Of a DNA stretch of 64,000 bases, positions 1 through 11,369 are shown in pieces. This DNA is from Anisus vortex (lineage: Eukaryota > Mollusca > Gastropoda > Planorbidae): contig OX421506.1 in NCBI GenBank assembly GCA_949126835.1, positions 25,567,301 through 25,631,300 of the forward strand. Direction: 5' to 3'. The notes beneath the pieces were generated by a model. That model was given only the letters and a program-made list of their open reading frames with translations. It was not told the origin of the DNA and ran no database searches. Made by a program: the position numbers and the translations under genes. Position 1 is the first letter of the stretch; each line of letters opens with the position of its first letter.

Positions 1-540
1 CCCTGACTCAATGCAGCCCGATTCCGGAGTACCACTCACAGGTGCTGGGCGCAGAACCGAAAACTCTCCTAAACTGCGGGGTTTGAAACAAGCCACAAAG
101 TAACACCCAGAATAACAATGCAAGTGTGTCTGACATTGACTGCAAGAGAGCAAAGTGCTCTGCAGACTGGCTAATAGAAGAAGCTGTTAATTTGAATTTT
201 ACTTGACTCAATGGTGTAGTAAAATACATTTTCTGTTTAGCACAGGGTGTAAAATCTCAACCGGAAGAGTTATCAAAAATAAGAACCATAACGGTTCAAG
301 GATTTAAGTGTCAGATGATTCCGGACTTTGTTTGGGTTATGAGATTTACAGCAGGAATGTGCATCTTTTGGTGAAAGATAACGCTAAATTTTGCAGACAC
401 CAGAAAAGATTGTGAATGTACGTAAGTAATATGTTGACCAACTGTATATATTTTCATGTAAGACACATAAAATATTTTCTGCATCAGAATGTTCATAAAA
501 TAATTTATACAAAATATATTAAATATATATCTTTTAAATA
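1..540. other. no gene recognised
   Basis: No coding region, RNA gene or repeat is recognised here. A 73-codon open frame on the minus strand (8-229) has no family signature and may be chance. The stretch becomes strongly AT-rich after about 470. Confidence 0.4.
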
Positions 541-830
541 ATTAGTTTAATAAAACCACTAATATCTTTTATTTCTGTGCCTGATTACAAAAAGTTCATT
601 TATATTGTTTAAAATATGCTAAAAAGATTGAATTTATGTAATCAAGTCAAATTCCCATTCGTTTGAATCAATACAGCAATCGTATACTTATCTTATCTAA
701 TTTTGCTAAGTACTAATTGGTGAAAGATTAAAATTTTGTCGACCAAATAGATATAATTCATACATTTAAAGTTTTAACTTATGCAAAAATGAATGAGGTA
801 TAAAAAAACGTATAGCATTAATTATCAGTG
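541..830. repeat. diverged partial copy of duplicated segment T
   Basis: About 560-640 closely resembles 38690-38770 and 55340-55420, sharing a core that runs through 'acaaaaagttc' and 'tttaaaatatgctaaaaag'. Similarity then fades. It suggests that an older unit of the GIMAP array ends here, with its P-S segments to the left of the window. The rest of the interval is AT-rich with nothing else recognised. Confidence 0.5.
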
Positions 831-1002
831 GAGTGTTCAAGTAGGGGTAGGAAATAGTGCATGGTAGCCGTAATAGCTGGACAGAGAAAGCAACTAATAT
901 AAAGTTCGTGGGGGGGGGGGGGGGAGAGAGAATGGGATAATAATGCAAGTGGGAATAGTAAATAAATTGTGGAAATAGAAGGCTAAGTACTATTCTCAAC
1001 TC

Positions 1003-1695
1003 ATAATAATAATAATAATAATATTTGTATAGCGCTGCCAACAAACATAATGTAATACGGATATTACCCTAGGTCAGGTGACAGAGCTAAATTGATAATT
1101 AAAAAAGACAAAACAAATAAATGTAGCATTAACCGACCCAACCCATAAATAAGACAGTAAGTTTCTAAAGCATGTTAAATGTTATCTAAGGTAAATTTGA
1201 AATAATGAGTTTTTAAGTTCTGTTTGAAATAACAGCAGAGCTTGTTCGCCTCAGTTGAATGGGAAGTTGATTCCACACCTTCGGACCGGATACTGAGAAG
1301 GCTTTAAGGCCAACGGTCGTCAGAGAGAAACGGGGCTCTTCCAGAAGCGAGGAGTTTGCAGAACGAAGTGTTCTTTGCGGGACATAAGGTGTGATTAGTG
1401 CCTTGAGATAGGACGGAAACTTGTTGTTAAAAATGCACTGATGGCAAAGTAGCGCCACTATATACTCAATTCTGGCTTTCATGGGGAGCCAGTGGAGCGA
1501 GCGTAGATGGGCAGTTCCCGAGTCTCTTTTAGACCTGCACATAACCAAACGCGCAGTACTGTTCTGTATTCGCTGTAGCCTGGCGATTTTGTCCTCGGGC
1601 AAGCCGGCTAGGAGGGCGTTACAATAGTCGATACGCGAAAGTATCAGAGCGATTGACAGTGTCTTTGCAGAATCATTGATGCACAATTTCTCTTA
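1003..1695 (-). mobile_element. 5'-truncated LINE 3' end (L2/CR1-like)
   Basis: The minus-strand frame 1213-1686 encodes the region after the RT core of an L2/CR1-like LINE: a SRIDYCNALLAGLP motif, then LQRIQNSTARLV, LHWLP and a VWNQLPIQLRR ending. The frame is lost just before the expected terminal 'LKTHLF'-type motif, so a frameshift is present. The element ends in an (ATT)n run at 1003-1020, preceded by a 'tagcgc' motif shared with the LINE ends at 12121, 36556 and 54490. The 5' end is truncated near 1690. This is a dead fragment. Assignment to L2 rather than CR1 is uncertain. Confidence 0.75.
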
Positions 1696-1941
1696 AAACA
1701 TAGACCAACAAATATTGCATCAAAATATCAATATTGAAACCCACATTTATATGCGTTAAATTGTTCTATGATAATAATAATAGTAAACATTTCCTCCTGT
1801 CACGTTTCCCAGTATACCGAATAATTGACACCATCAAATGGGTTGATAACTGTCACACATTATATCTCTTTATAATACATTTAAAAACAATAAAAATTCC
1901 TGACAAAACTATTTCGTATTGTACAACTAATTAAATCATAC
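1696..1941. other. AT-rich intergenic, no gene
   Basis: Nothing is recognised except the last four bases 'atac' (1938-1941), which are the left target-site duplicate of Element 1. Confidence 0.5.
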
Positions 1942-2622
1942 TGTTACGTCCACAATCCCCTTGTGGCCAGAGCTGTGTAGATCTTGCTGATAATTCTCGT
2001 TAGTCCTAGGGGAGACTTTAATTATTAGTATTTATGTTTCAGTATTACACGAACTCTTCTTATAGTCCTGGGCACAAACTCAGTATTTGTATTCCAACAT
2101 TTCCTTTCTTGGACATTAGAGTAGTAGATAAATCTTATAGTAATGTATACAACACAATAGAATAGTAACTTGACAAGGAAGCTTCAGTGTAACTGTTGTT
2201 GATAGTTTATTTCAGGTGATATGTTCAATATATACAATATATCTATTATGTACAGTTAGAATAAAATAGTGCAAACACAAACGTTCTCAAAGGAACATAT
2301 TTTGAAACTCTCCGTCTTTCAGACAAAACAAATCATTAAATACTATCCGAGTGGTGCAAGGGACAGACCCATTACCAGTAGAGGTGAAAATCATGGTAAC
2401 ATTACAAAACTCATAACAAAACGATAGGAACTTCCCCTATTAAATAATGAGTCGTTCCCAGACCCTGAGAATTTGAGATCAACACAGAATCCCAACATTA
2501 CCTAGAATCATTTGTCGTCACACTAAACGCCAGTCGATCGGAAGCCTAAGCCCCGCCCACAAAATCCTGTTTTAATGAGAAAAAGAGGGTTCCAATTCTT
2601 GGAAAAACAATATATATGACAC
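1942..2622 (-). repeat. Element 1 3' LTR
   Basis: 681 bp, TG...CA ends, matching 9392-10101. It lacks a roughly 27-bp stretch near 2590 and a short 'attagt' duplication that the other LTR has. The same LTR family occurs as a solo copy at 32056-32727. Confidence 0.9.
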
Positions 2623-2636
2623 GCCCCCACCCAATG
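2623..2636 (-). other. Element 1 polypurine tract
   Basis: Directly inside the 3' LTR the minus strand reads as a purine run (plus strand 'cgcccccaccc'), the expected plus-strand DNA primer site for reverse transcription. Confidence 0.65.
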
Positions 2637-3865
2637 AAAAAATAATGTACCATAATTACCCAAGTAATACTCAACATGGTACATTTTTCGTACTTAACAC
2701 TATCGTTTTAACAACCATCAATCAATGAAAGATTATAAGACAATTTATTGCAAACATGGCTCACTGGCACAACTAAATTATAAAAAGTGTCACTACCCAA
2801 TGGTAATTGTGATTATAACGTGATGGACAAATATTTCCCCGTTAATATTAATATTAACTAATGTCTCAACAAGTACAAATAATTCCAAAATATTCTAGTC
2901 ATTCTTATTTTAACTATGTACAGTTGTGTGGATTTCCACCAAAAATTTGCAAAAAGTTTTAATCTATTTAAACAAATATAACATTGCTCAAACTCTGTCA
3001 ATTTTCAACAGTTTACTTCTAATATACAAACCAAAAGATAAGTAATACGTAACTCGAATCAAACTATAGGTTACTTCCCCTTTAAATTACAGTGTCAACT
3101 TGACATTAACAGGGTTCATACCTAAGATGATGATACTTCCCCTTTTCTCAAATATGAGGAGAAAATACGCCCTAGTTACGATTACTACAGTAATCTCAAT
3201 ATTAAAATGTAATCCACTATTATTGGTTTTTGGCAAATTTGAAAGTTTAATATAAAAGTTTGTTCAGGGTTGAATGAGTGCACACCTTTAGGTACCTTTG
3301 TTTCCCTCCGTTCCAGGATATATGGAATATATAACAACCTATACAACATAGTGAATATCCACTAGTTTTTCCCATTCAATTACCATGATATAACAATTTA
3401 GCAATAGATTTCCAATATTATCTATTAATTTATACCAATTGATATTACATCTCTTTCTAAGATAAAAATTGTACATATTATCATTTAGTTCCATTCATTA
3501 ACTAATAAAAAAACAAGATAATAAATCAACTAGCTCAAAGTTTTCCCACTTAATTGCATGTGATGACAATTACTTTTATCCATCCATATCAAGTAAATAC
3601 GTGAATATTTATATATTTATTGCATCATGCATTAACATTTAACTGGAATTTCTTTTCCATAATCAAATAAATTTAAAATATATCAGAACATCAATATTAT
3701 ACATGATTATAAAAATTATTAATACTTTCAAAAGACTTGACTTCTGTATGATACAAGTATTCTATAGGTATTCCATAATCAAAATTCAAACGAATGATAG
3801 GTTATCATGACACATTCTTAATGAATAAGTGAGATGATCTGAAAAAGAAGTATAGGGTTATTCAG
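2637..3865. other. Element 1 3' non-coding region
   Basis: About 1.2 kb of AT-rich sequence lies between the RNase H stop and the purine tract. No open frame longer than about 60 codons is present on either strand and no env-like reading is visible. Element 2 has a comparable but longer region in the same place (16118-18290). Confidence 0.6.
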
Positions 3866-5428
3866 TCAATCATGTAGCACCCGAGATAGAGTATCAGCTG
3901 TGACGTTGTCCCTACCCCTCAGGTGTTTTATGTTTAAGTCATAGGCTTGGAGGAATAAGCTCCATCTAACAAGCCTCTGGTTTTGCTTGACCCTGGAGAG
4001 AAAAGTCAGAGGGTTGTGGTCGGTCAGTATTTCTATCGGGTACCCAGAGCTGTTTACATAGAAATCAAACTGTTTTAACGCCAGGATCAACCCTAAAAGT
4101 TCCTTCTCACTTGTATTATAATTACGTTCAGGGATATTGAATTTCTGTGAGTGGTAGCACACCGGGTGCTCCTCTCCGTGGTCATCCTGCTGAGTCAGCA
4201 CCGCTCCCATCCCAGTTTCGCACGCGTCTACTGCAATTTTAAAGGGTCTATCAAAACGCGGGGTCACCAAAATAGGTGCCCTGGATAATCTTAACTTCAA
4301 CTCATCAAACGCCTTTTGGCACTTGTCAGACCAAACAAAGCGATTGTTCTTCTTTGGTAGGTCAGATAAGGGGCAAGCTACCGTAGAAAAGTCCTGGCAA
4401 AACTTACGATAATACCCGGCCTTTCCAAGGTAACTACGGAGCTGTTTCCTTGTCTGTGGCACTGGGACATTCTGAATAGCTTCTATTTTAGCATTTACTG
4501 GTTTAACCTTTCCACCACCCACTAGATGTCCAAGATACTCGATAGTGGCATGTCCAAACTGACTCTTAGCCAGGTTTATTGTCAAATTGGCGTCATTCAG
4601 TCGTTCAAACAAGTGTCGTAGTTGACTGACATGTGTCTTGAAATCTGTACTATACACCACTATGTCGTCGAGGTAGGCATTACACTGGAAGATACCGCGA
4701 GTGAGGGTGTTTATAAGCCTTTGAAACGTCGCAGGGGCATTACGGAGTCCGAATGGCATGACCTTATACCTGTCAAGTCCGTCAGGTGTCACAAAGGCGG
4801 ATACTTCCTGTGCCCGTGGCGTCAAAGGAATCTGAAAGTACGCGGAGAGAAGATCAATTTTTGTCACATACGTCGCGTCACCTATCTTATCAATGAGGTC
4901 ATCAATACGAGGAATGGGATACGAGTCAGTCTTTGTCAAATTATTTAATTTCCTAAAGTTTGTACAAAACCGCAATGTGTTGTCGGCTTTTGGTACCAAC
5001 ACACAGGGTGAAGACCATTCGCTATCACATTCTTCCACTATGTCATTTTCTAACATATACTTCACCTCTGCTCTAATATGTTCAAGTCTGATGGGGTTAA
5101 CTCTATATGGATGCTGTTTAATTGGCCTGGCACCCTCAGTTAATACTACATCGTGTTCTATTAGATGTGTCCTCCTGGGAACATCTGTAAACATTGACTT
5201 ATATTCATGTACCAGCTCAATAATCCTCTCCTTATCTTCTACCGGAAGATGTTCTAGCCTTGTATCTAAACTCTTAAGGGCATCTGTATTATTAAGTTTA
5301 CTTTCTGCAAACTTATATTCTATCCTAGATAAGTCCGTCGGGACTCTAGCTAATGAAATCATGGGGACCTCCCGTGGTTTACTCTTTTCCCTTGAAACAT
5401 AGGGCTTAAGTAAATTAATATGGCATAC
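3866..5428 (-). pseudogene. Element 1 reverse transcriptase-RNase H
   Basis: The C-terminal part of the Element 1 polyprotein. It has RT blocks in order: the RFCTNFRKLN block, a VTKIDLLSAYFQIPL block with the first catalytic Asp, VMPFGLRNAPATFQ, and the AYLDDIVVYS catalytic box. RNase H follows with FKIAVDACETGMGAVL, a YNTSEKELLG Glu and a LTDHNPL Asp, and the frame ends at DTLSRVLHD. The first Met in the open frame (5362) is not the true start. The frame continues upstream to a junction at 5428, where an INLLKPY motif shows that it once ran on from integrase. The solo LTR 5429-5791 separates the two; without it and one 5-bp duplicate the halves share a frame. The domain itself has no internal stop. 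Confidence 0.9.
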
Positions 5429-5791
5429 TGTGATGATTTAAAATATATATAGTTATTTTAGTGGGACATAATTTGTATAATCTCTAACCCGGTGTTAATG
5501 TACAGAATAAACGAGTGACGTTTTACGATAAAAACAATGACGTGGGAGTTAGATTGAACGTAGCGTACATTTGAAGATAAAGACAGACGACCTAAGAATT
5601 TGGTAGTGGAAAGACGTGTTTTAGACTAGGCTATAGAAACTGTGGTGTATTTGAATTCATCTTGTACATAATTGCATTAAATATTGAGTTCTCAGTTTTA
5701 CTACAAGCCGGCAGTTTGTTCATTGATTATTAATATATAATGTGATCTCCCTGAGAGTTGTATACATAGTAATTACAAAATAACGGTCACA
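5429..5791. mobile_element. solo LTR (363 bp) inserted in Element 1 pol
   Basis: The insert begins TGTGATGATT and ends GGTCACA, flanked by perfect 5-bp duplicates 'catac' (5424-5428 and 5792-5796). It interrupts the coding sequence between integrase and RT. The inserted length plus one duplicate is 368 bp, and its removal puts the flanking frames in register. TG...CA ends, a 5-bp duplication and no coding capacity indicate a solo LTR left by LTR-LTR recombination. It resembles neither the Element 1 nor the Element 3 LTR; its parent element is not in the window. Confidence 0.85.
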
Positions 5792-7926
5792 CATACCCTC
5801 TGCTTTTGTCTCCGGTCAGGAGTCTTTATCAAATAATTGACCTCGCCAAGCTTTGACTCTATCTCATAGGGTCCACTAAACGTTGTACTTAAAGGTTGAT
5901 TTTGCAAAGGTAGAAACACAAGAACTTTGTCACCTGGTGCAAAAGTTCTAGCTGTAGCTTTACGGTCATAGTTCTGTCTCATACGCTCCTGCATCTGTGG
6001 AAAATGAATCTTCACATGGTTAAAAGCATGATAAAGCCTATTTTTAAATTTATCTACATATGACAAAAGTCCAATCGGTTCACTGTCCGTTAGCCAAGTT
6101 TCATGTAGAAGTTTCAACGGACCTCTGACTGAGTGTCCATACACAAGTTCGAATGGGCTAAGCCCCAGGGATTCCTGAGTGGCCTCCCTTGCAGCGAACA
6201 GTACATAAGGCACGACCTTATCCCAGTCTTTCTCGTTTTCATAACAGTACTTTTTAAGCATCGATTTTAATGTCTGATGAAACCGTTCCAGAGCTCCCTG
6301 GCTCTCAGGATGAAAAGAACTTGATAGCCTATGGCTTATCCCTAATTGTTCCATGACTTGTTTGAAAATGTTCGAAGTAAAGTTAGTCCCCTGGTCGGAC
6401 TGTACTGTCTTCGGTAGGCCATAACGAGTGAAAAAATTTGTCAGGGCGTCTACCACCTTCACTGTTGTTATGTTCCGCAACGGAATGGCTTCCGGGAAGC
6501 GAGTGGATGAACACATGACTGTGAGCAGGTATTGAAAACCGGCTTTTGTTTTCGGCAACAGGCCCACGCAATCAATGAGTATATGACTGAATGGTTCGTC
6601 GAACGCTGGTATCGGCTGGAGTGGAGCGACAGGAATTCGTTGGTTAGGACGTCCTACCATTTGCCATACGTGGCAAGTCTTGCAGTATTGTTCGACATCT
6701 CTTTTCAGTCCTGGCCATTAGAAGTAAGGGAGGATACGGTGGTGCGTTTTCCGGACTCCCATGTGACCAGCGAAAGGAAGATTATGTGCCATACGCAGTA
6801 TATCTTGACGATAGCACTTAGGTATTACTATCTGGTGAATACTGTCCCACTCGTTTGTACCTGAGTTGAGCGGTTTCGACTTTCTTATCAACACTTCATC
6901 TTTCATGTAGAAACATTCCGCCATTGCATCTGCAGTCTTTTCATCAACAGCTTTCATTCTGAGTTGCATTATTACTTCGTCATTCAATTGTTCTTTCACC
7001 AATTTCTGCTTTGGTGACAAAATGTTATCGTTCTCTGTTGCATCACCAGTTGTTAGTTCAGCAAAGAACGTAGCACTTAAATCGATGTCAGGTGTTTCAG
7101 TTATCACTGTTTCATTCGCATGTGTGTCTTCAATACAGACAAACACATCTTTCGTTGCACTACACGGCGTAGCAGGAGTCTTTACCGACTTCCTTTCCTG
7201 CATTGCTCTTGTCAGTGCACATGTTGGGCGTTCATTGGCAGGACGTAGGTTTTTGTCCTCCGCCATCTTTGTCTCAAACACTTTAACCATGGGCTCGACA
7301 GTGACTCTGCCGCCCATAATGTCATTTCCTAATATCATGGAAACGCCTTTGACGGGTAGTGCGCGCCACACTCCCACTACGATGTTACCTGTAAAAATAT
7401 CCGACTCGAGTTTTATTCTGTGCAGTGGATCTTCCACAGCCTCCATACTAGCACCTCTCAGCACAACAGACTCACCGGTACTGGTGGCATCCGTTAACGG
7501 CACACTGCCCTCCAGGATCACGCTGACAGCAGAACCCGTGTCACGTAATATCTGTATTTTCTTCTTGCTGAGTACATCGACTTCTGTCGACACTGTCCCC
7601 TCGTAGACAAAGGGTCGAAAATCGGATAGGTCGTCCTCTTCCGGGACTTCAGGAACCATCTGTTCCTCACGGCCTTCTGGAAGCATAATAGATTGAGTAC
7701 AGCTATTCTCTTTTACCTTAGATAGACTGTTCTCAAAACCATCGACTCCACAACTATGGGCGATGCCGGCCGCATTTCTTTTGAGTTTCTTGACCCTGTG
7801 TTGCACACTTCTTCTGTCTGCTTGCTGTCTTTCTGCACTCTGGCACAGTGTAGAATAGCACCTTGCTTCTTGGTAAGGATCCAACAATCTTTCTTCATGT
7901 GGCCCTCTTTCTTGCAATTGAAACAT
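5792..7926 (-). pseudogene. Element 1 protease-integrase
   Basis: The aspartic protease has an ILRDTGSAVSVIL active-site block and a VSMILGND block about 75 residues later. After a charged linker comes the integrase HHCC region (HNLPFAGHMGVRKTHHRI), then one in-frame TAA near 6717 where an aromatic residue would be expected. The Cys pair (YCKTCHVWQ) and the catalytic core follow: Asp in ILIDCVG, Asp in SDQGTNF and Glu in HPESQGALERFH. A GPYEIESKLG-like C-terminal block closes it. The segments on each side of the stop are in the same frame, and this frame is also that of the gag N-terminus. The copy cannot make full-length integrase unless the stop is read through. Confidence 0.9.
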
Positions 7927-9030
7927 ACCACCTTTGCTTTATTTACATCTGTCTGCTTCCTGAAATGAACTAAGTTACTATTATTATTTACACCACTGTT
8001 CTTATTATTGTTTTCATTTGTCTCTTTTGGTTTACTAGCCTCTTTGGACTCTAGTTTGTGCACTTTGGGTTTGTCAGCATAATATGGCTTTATGCTGGCG
8101 TGAATTATGGCATAGTTATCTGCCAATCTAGCAGCTTCATGCACATCTTCAACCCCTCGGTCTGAGATGTGAGTTTTAATATCCACTCGAATACAATCAT
8201 TGAATTCCTCAAACAATATTAGGTTCTTGAGTTTATCAAACTCACTTACATTCTGTGACCTTAGCCACTGTTCTAACATTTTCTCCTTTTGTCTCAAAAA
8301 GTCTACATGAGTTTGATCATATGCCTTCTTTCTGTCTCTAAATAGCTTTCTATATTTTTCTGGTGTCAGGGAATAACCTTTTAGCACCCTATCTTTGATC
8401 ACTTCATAGTCATTTATTTCCTCGGGTGTTAAACTCAACACTACGTCCAATGCTTTTCCTTCGTTGAGAGTTGACCTTAACAATAAAGCCATCTTATCAT
8501 CAGGGAACTGATAATCTATAGCTATCCTCTCAAAAAGCAAAAAGAAATCTTGAACATCTTCTTCTCTGAATATAGGCAAGTGTTGCTTCATTGCGCTAAT
8601 ATCCATACTATTGCTGTCCCTACGATGTTCAGGTCTGTTCATGCGTGCCATCTCTATCCTTTCACTGCTTTCAATCCTAATTCTTTCCAATTCCATTCTC
8701 TTCATAGCTAATTGGAATTTTAGGTTTTCATTCAACCCTTCATCTTCATCATTGTTTGATGATCTAGATGACATATTTCTTACCTCGTCTCCGTGGGCAA
8801 TTACCTCGCCCCCCACTGGGAGCTACATAATTGATATCGTTCTGTCCCACTTCAACTACATTACCAGTGTTCATGGCATTCTGCCCGTTCAAACATGTCA
8901 TAATTTCTTTGATCAAACGATTACGATTAGGTCTTGCCTGTCCTGCCTCAATCCCAAAGGACTCAGCTATATCTTTTAGTTCAGCAAATGACATGGCATT
9001 AAGTTCCTCACTTGATATATTCGAAGCCAT
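7713..9030 (-). pseudogene. Element 1 gag, two frameshifts
   Basis: The start is taken as the ATG at 9030 (MASNISSEELNAMSFAELK), which aligns with the Element 2 gag start. The frame shifts near 8790 into a second frame, which carries a charged helical stretch (LAMKRMELERIRIESSERIEMARM), the gag core and a CCHC zinc knuckle (CFNCKKEGHMKKDC). It shifts back between 7926 and 7713 into the protease frame. The first and third segments share a frame (1104 bp apart), so the two shifts compensate. The Element 2 gag covers the same domains in one frame, so these are probably lesions, although a programmed shift at the gag-protease junction cannot be excluded. Confidence 0.85.
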
Positions 9031-9368
9031 AGTATAGCGTTCGAAATATTTGTGATAGTAGAGTAGTATATATTGTATAATAAAATATAAAGTTCCAACT
9101 TACGATTTGTCCAGAAATTTGCACAATACAATATTACACACTTCGTGGAATCTTCACACTTCCCAAGGAATAAATACACAAACCAGTTCTCTCCTCCTTT
9201 TAAAAAGAATAGTTTCACAGTCCTAGAAAACGAAACACAAATATGCCGCTCTCAGTACTACTAATGTCACAAAATATTTCTAGGTAAGGAAAAATATAAC
9301 TCAAATTTTCCCGACGAGATCAACAAATTTTTTCCAATCCTAGATCAGGAAAAGTAGAACTCAAATAT
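9031..9368 (-). other. Element 1 leader
   Basis: About 340 bp between the primer site and the gag ATG; AT-rich, with no open frame on the sense strand leading into gag. Confidence 0.5.
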
Positions 9369-9386
9369 CACGGACGAGCCCCCAAA
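9369..9386 (-). other. primer binding site, tRNA-Pro type
   Basis: Five bases inside the 5' LTR the minus strand reads TGGGGGCTCGTCCGTGAT. This differs at one position from the familiar proline-tRNA primer site of murine gammaretroviruses (from memory), so priming by tRNA-Pro is inferred. Confidence 0.75.
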
Positions 9387-9391
9387 TTTTG

Positions 9392-10101
9392 TTACGTCCA
9401 CAATCCCCTTGTGGCCAGAGCTGTGTAGATCTTGCTGATAATTCTCTTTAGTCCTAGGGGAGACTTTAATTATTAGTATTATTAGTATTTATGTTTCAGT
9501 ATTACACGAACTCTTCTTATAGTCCTGGGCACAAACTCAGTATTTGTATTCCAACATTTCCTTTCTTGGACATTAGAGTAGTAGATAAATCTTATAGTAA
9601 TGTATACAACACAATAGAATAGTAATTTGACATGGAAGCTTCAATGTAACTGTAGTTGATAGTTTATTTCAGGTGATATGTTCAATATATACAATATATC
9701 TATTATGTACAGTTAGAATAAAATAGTGCAAACACAAACGTTCTCAAAGGAACATATTTTGAAACTCTCCGTCTTTCAGACAAAACAAATCATTAAATAC
9801 TATCCGAGTGGTGCAAGGGACAGACCCATTACCAGTAGGGGTGAAAATCATGGTAACATTACAAAACTCATAACAAAACGATAGGAACTTCCCCTATTAA
9901 ATAATGAGTCGTTCCCAGACCCTGAGAATTTGAGATCAACACAGAATCCCAGCATTAAGTAGAATCATTTGTCTTCACACTAAACGCCAGTCGATCGGAA
10001 GCCTAAGCCCCGCCCACAAAATCCTGTTTTAATGAGAAAAAGAGGGGGAAGAAGAATAAACATTGCGTGTTCCAATTCTTGGAAAAACAATATATATGAC
10101 A
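9392..10101 (-). repeat. Element 1 5' LTR
   Basis: 710 bp; starts TGTTACGTCC and ends ATATGACA. The target duplicate 'atac' follows at 10102-10105. Confidence 0.9.
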
Positions 10102-10105
10102 ATAC

Positions 10106-10720
10106 TCTCAGTATTACAGTTACTTTACTTAGCCAAAAAAGTTATCATAATCCTTTTTTCAAACACAGAGCCATCATGCCAACGAAAGACACCCCCAGTA
10201 AGTTTCCCATCAAGACCAACTCAGATATCTTTGAATTCGTTGTAATTTAGTACCGCCAGGTTGTGATATAATTCAGTAGTTTTGGCAACAGCCAGCCTCC
10301 CTCCTTGCTGTGTTAAAAACAATGTTGTCGATAATGTGAAGAATAAATCAAAGTAATATTAACCAGTTCATTAGTACCTTATCTTTAAAAAGAACTGGGA
10401 ACTAGGGTTAATCGATCTTTTAAAAGCTGGCTATTGTTATTGTTTTCCACAATTACAGACTTTACTGTATGTCAGGATTTTGTTCTTTGCACTATGTACA
10501 TTTGATTATAAGATTGGTCATTCTATTTCAATGATTAAGTGGAGGGAGGGAAGAGGGGATCGAAGGGGTTACCCGCAACTTGCGCTGCAAGAAAATGGGC
10601 GCCAAAATTGACTATAAATATTGAATCACATAATTGGTGAATACGGGGCACAAATAAGTGTTCTACATTGAAATGCCCTGGGCAGATAAAATTCGTTTCT
10701 GCGGCACTAAGCTAAAAATA
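10106..10720. other. no gene recognised
   Basis: Mixed AT-rich sequence with a purine-rich patch near 10540-10570. Short open frames overlap the LTR edge and have no recognised similarity. Confidence 0.4.
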
Positions 10721-10960
10721 GGCCGTATTGCTGCTGAGAGTTAACACCCTTGCCCATTTTACAATTACGGTATATAAGATTGACTTGTATAAGGGGCAAG
10801 GGTGTTAACTCTCAGCAGCAATCTTTACAATTACGGTATATGAGATTGGCTTGTATGAGGGGCAAGGGTGTTAACTCTCAGCAGCAATCTTTACAATTAC
10901 GGTATATAAGATTGACTTGTATAAGGGGCAAGGGTGTTAACTCTCAGCAGCAATACGGCC
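10721..10960. repeat. 35-bp perfect inverted repeat enclosing 66-bp tandem repeats
   Basis: The arms 10721-10755 and 10926-10960 are exact reverse complements over 35 bp (outer end 'ggccgtattg', inner end 'cccttgccc'). Between them a 66-bp unit is repeated three times, starting at 10761, 10827 and 10893. Each unit contains most of the right arm ('gggtgttaactctcagcag'), so the tandem array appears to have grown from one terminus. It resembles a small non-autonomous DNA element or a foldback element. No target duplicate is evident. Confidence 0.8.
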
Positions 10961-11369
10961 CATTGCCTTAGCTTTTGTTGGTTTCGCATTGCGCCTATTC
11001 TTTTCATTCTGTTTATCAACTGATATCGCTGCACCTTTTGTTGCACATTTTAATATTATAAGTTCTAAAAATAACTATGATGATAATATGAAGGAATTCT
11101 TGCTCTAATTGTAGACCTGAATAATTGTGTTTGTCATTCGCAACGAATGAAGCTTTACAAAAGACTTTGGCTGCACACAAACACGAGGCGATTTAATGTT
11201 GTCTCGCAGAATTCTCTCATTATGCACAGACGCTACACCCGCTTCCTAGAAATGTAAATAACAAACTATAATACCTTAAAATATAATAATTTATTTTCAA
11301 AAGAGTAATCCACAGAATATGTATATTTATTCTGTGTAGTAATCTAAGTAATGTTTTTATACTAAGATT
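10961..11369. other. no gene recognised
   Basis: No coding or repeat feature is identified. This is the approximate left approach to duplicated segment P1. Confidence 0.35.

Larger units (their letters stand above)
1942..10101 (-). mobile_element. Element 1: degenerate Ty3/gypsy-type LTR retrotransposon, integrase before RT
   Basis: A full-length 8.2-kb element on the minus strand, flanked by the 4-bp duplicate 'atac' (1938-1941 and 10102-10105). The LTRs start TGTTACGTCC and end TATGACA. The element order is 5' LTR, tRNA-Pro-type primer site, gag, protease, integrase, RT, RNase H, a long non-coding 3' part, purine tract and 3' LTR. Integrase ahead of RT is the copia-like order known for Gmr1-like Ty3/gypsy elements. 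The copy is inactive: two frameshifts in the gag region, a stop in the integrase zinc-binding region and a 363-bp solo LTR within pol. The LTRs differ by roughly ten substitutions plus indels, so the insertion is not very recent. Confidence 0.9.

Noticed and set aside
4893..5402. 169-codon plus-strand frame
   Set aside because: Antisense shadow of the Element 1 RT; no independent motif.
7022..7606. 194-codon plus-strand frame
   Set aside because: Antisense of the protease region; no independent support.
1942..10105. Endogenous retrovirus because of the gammaretrovirus-like primer site
   Set aside because: The RT, integrase and gag are Ty3/gypsy-like, integrase precedes RT, and no envelope frame is visible.
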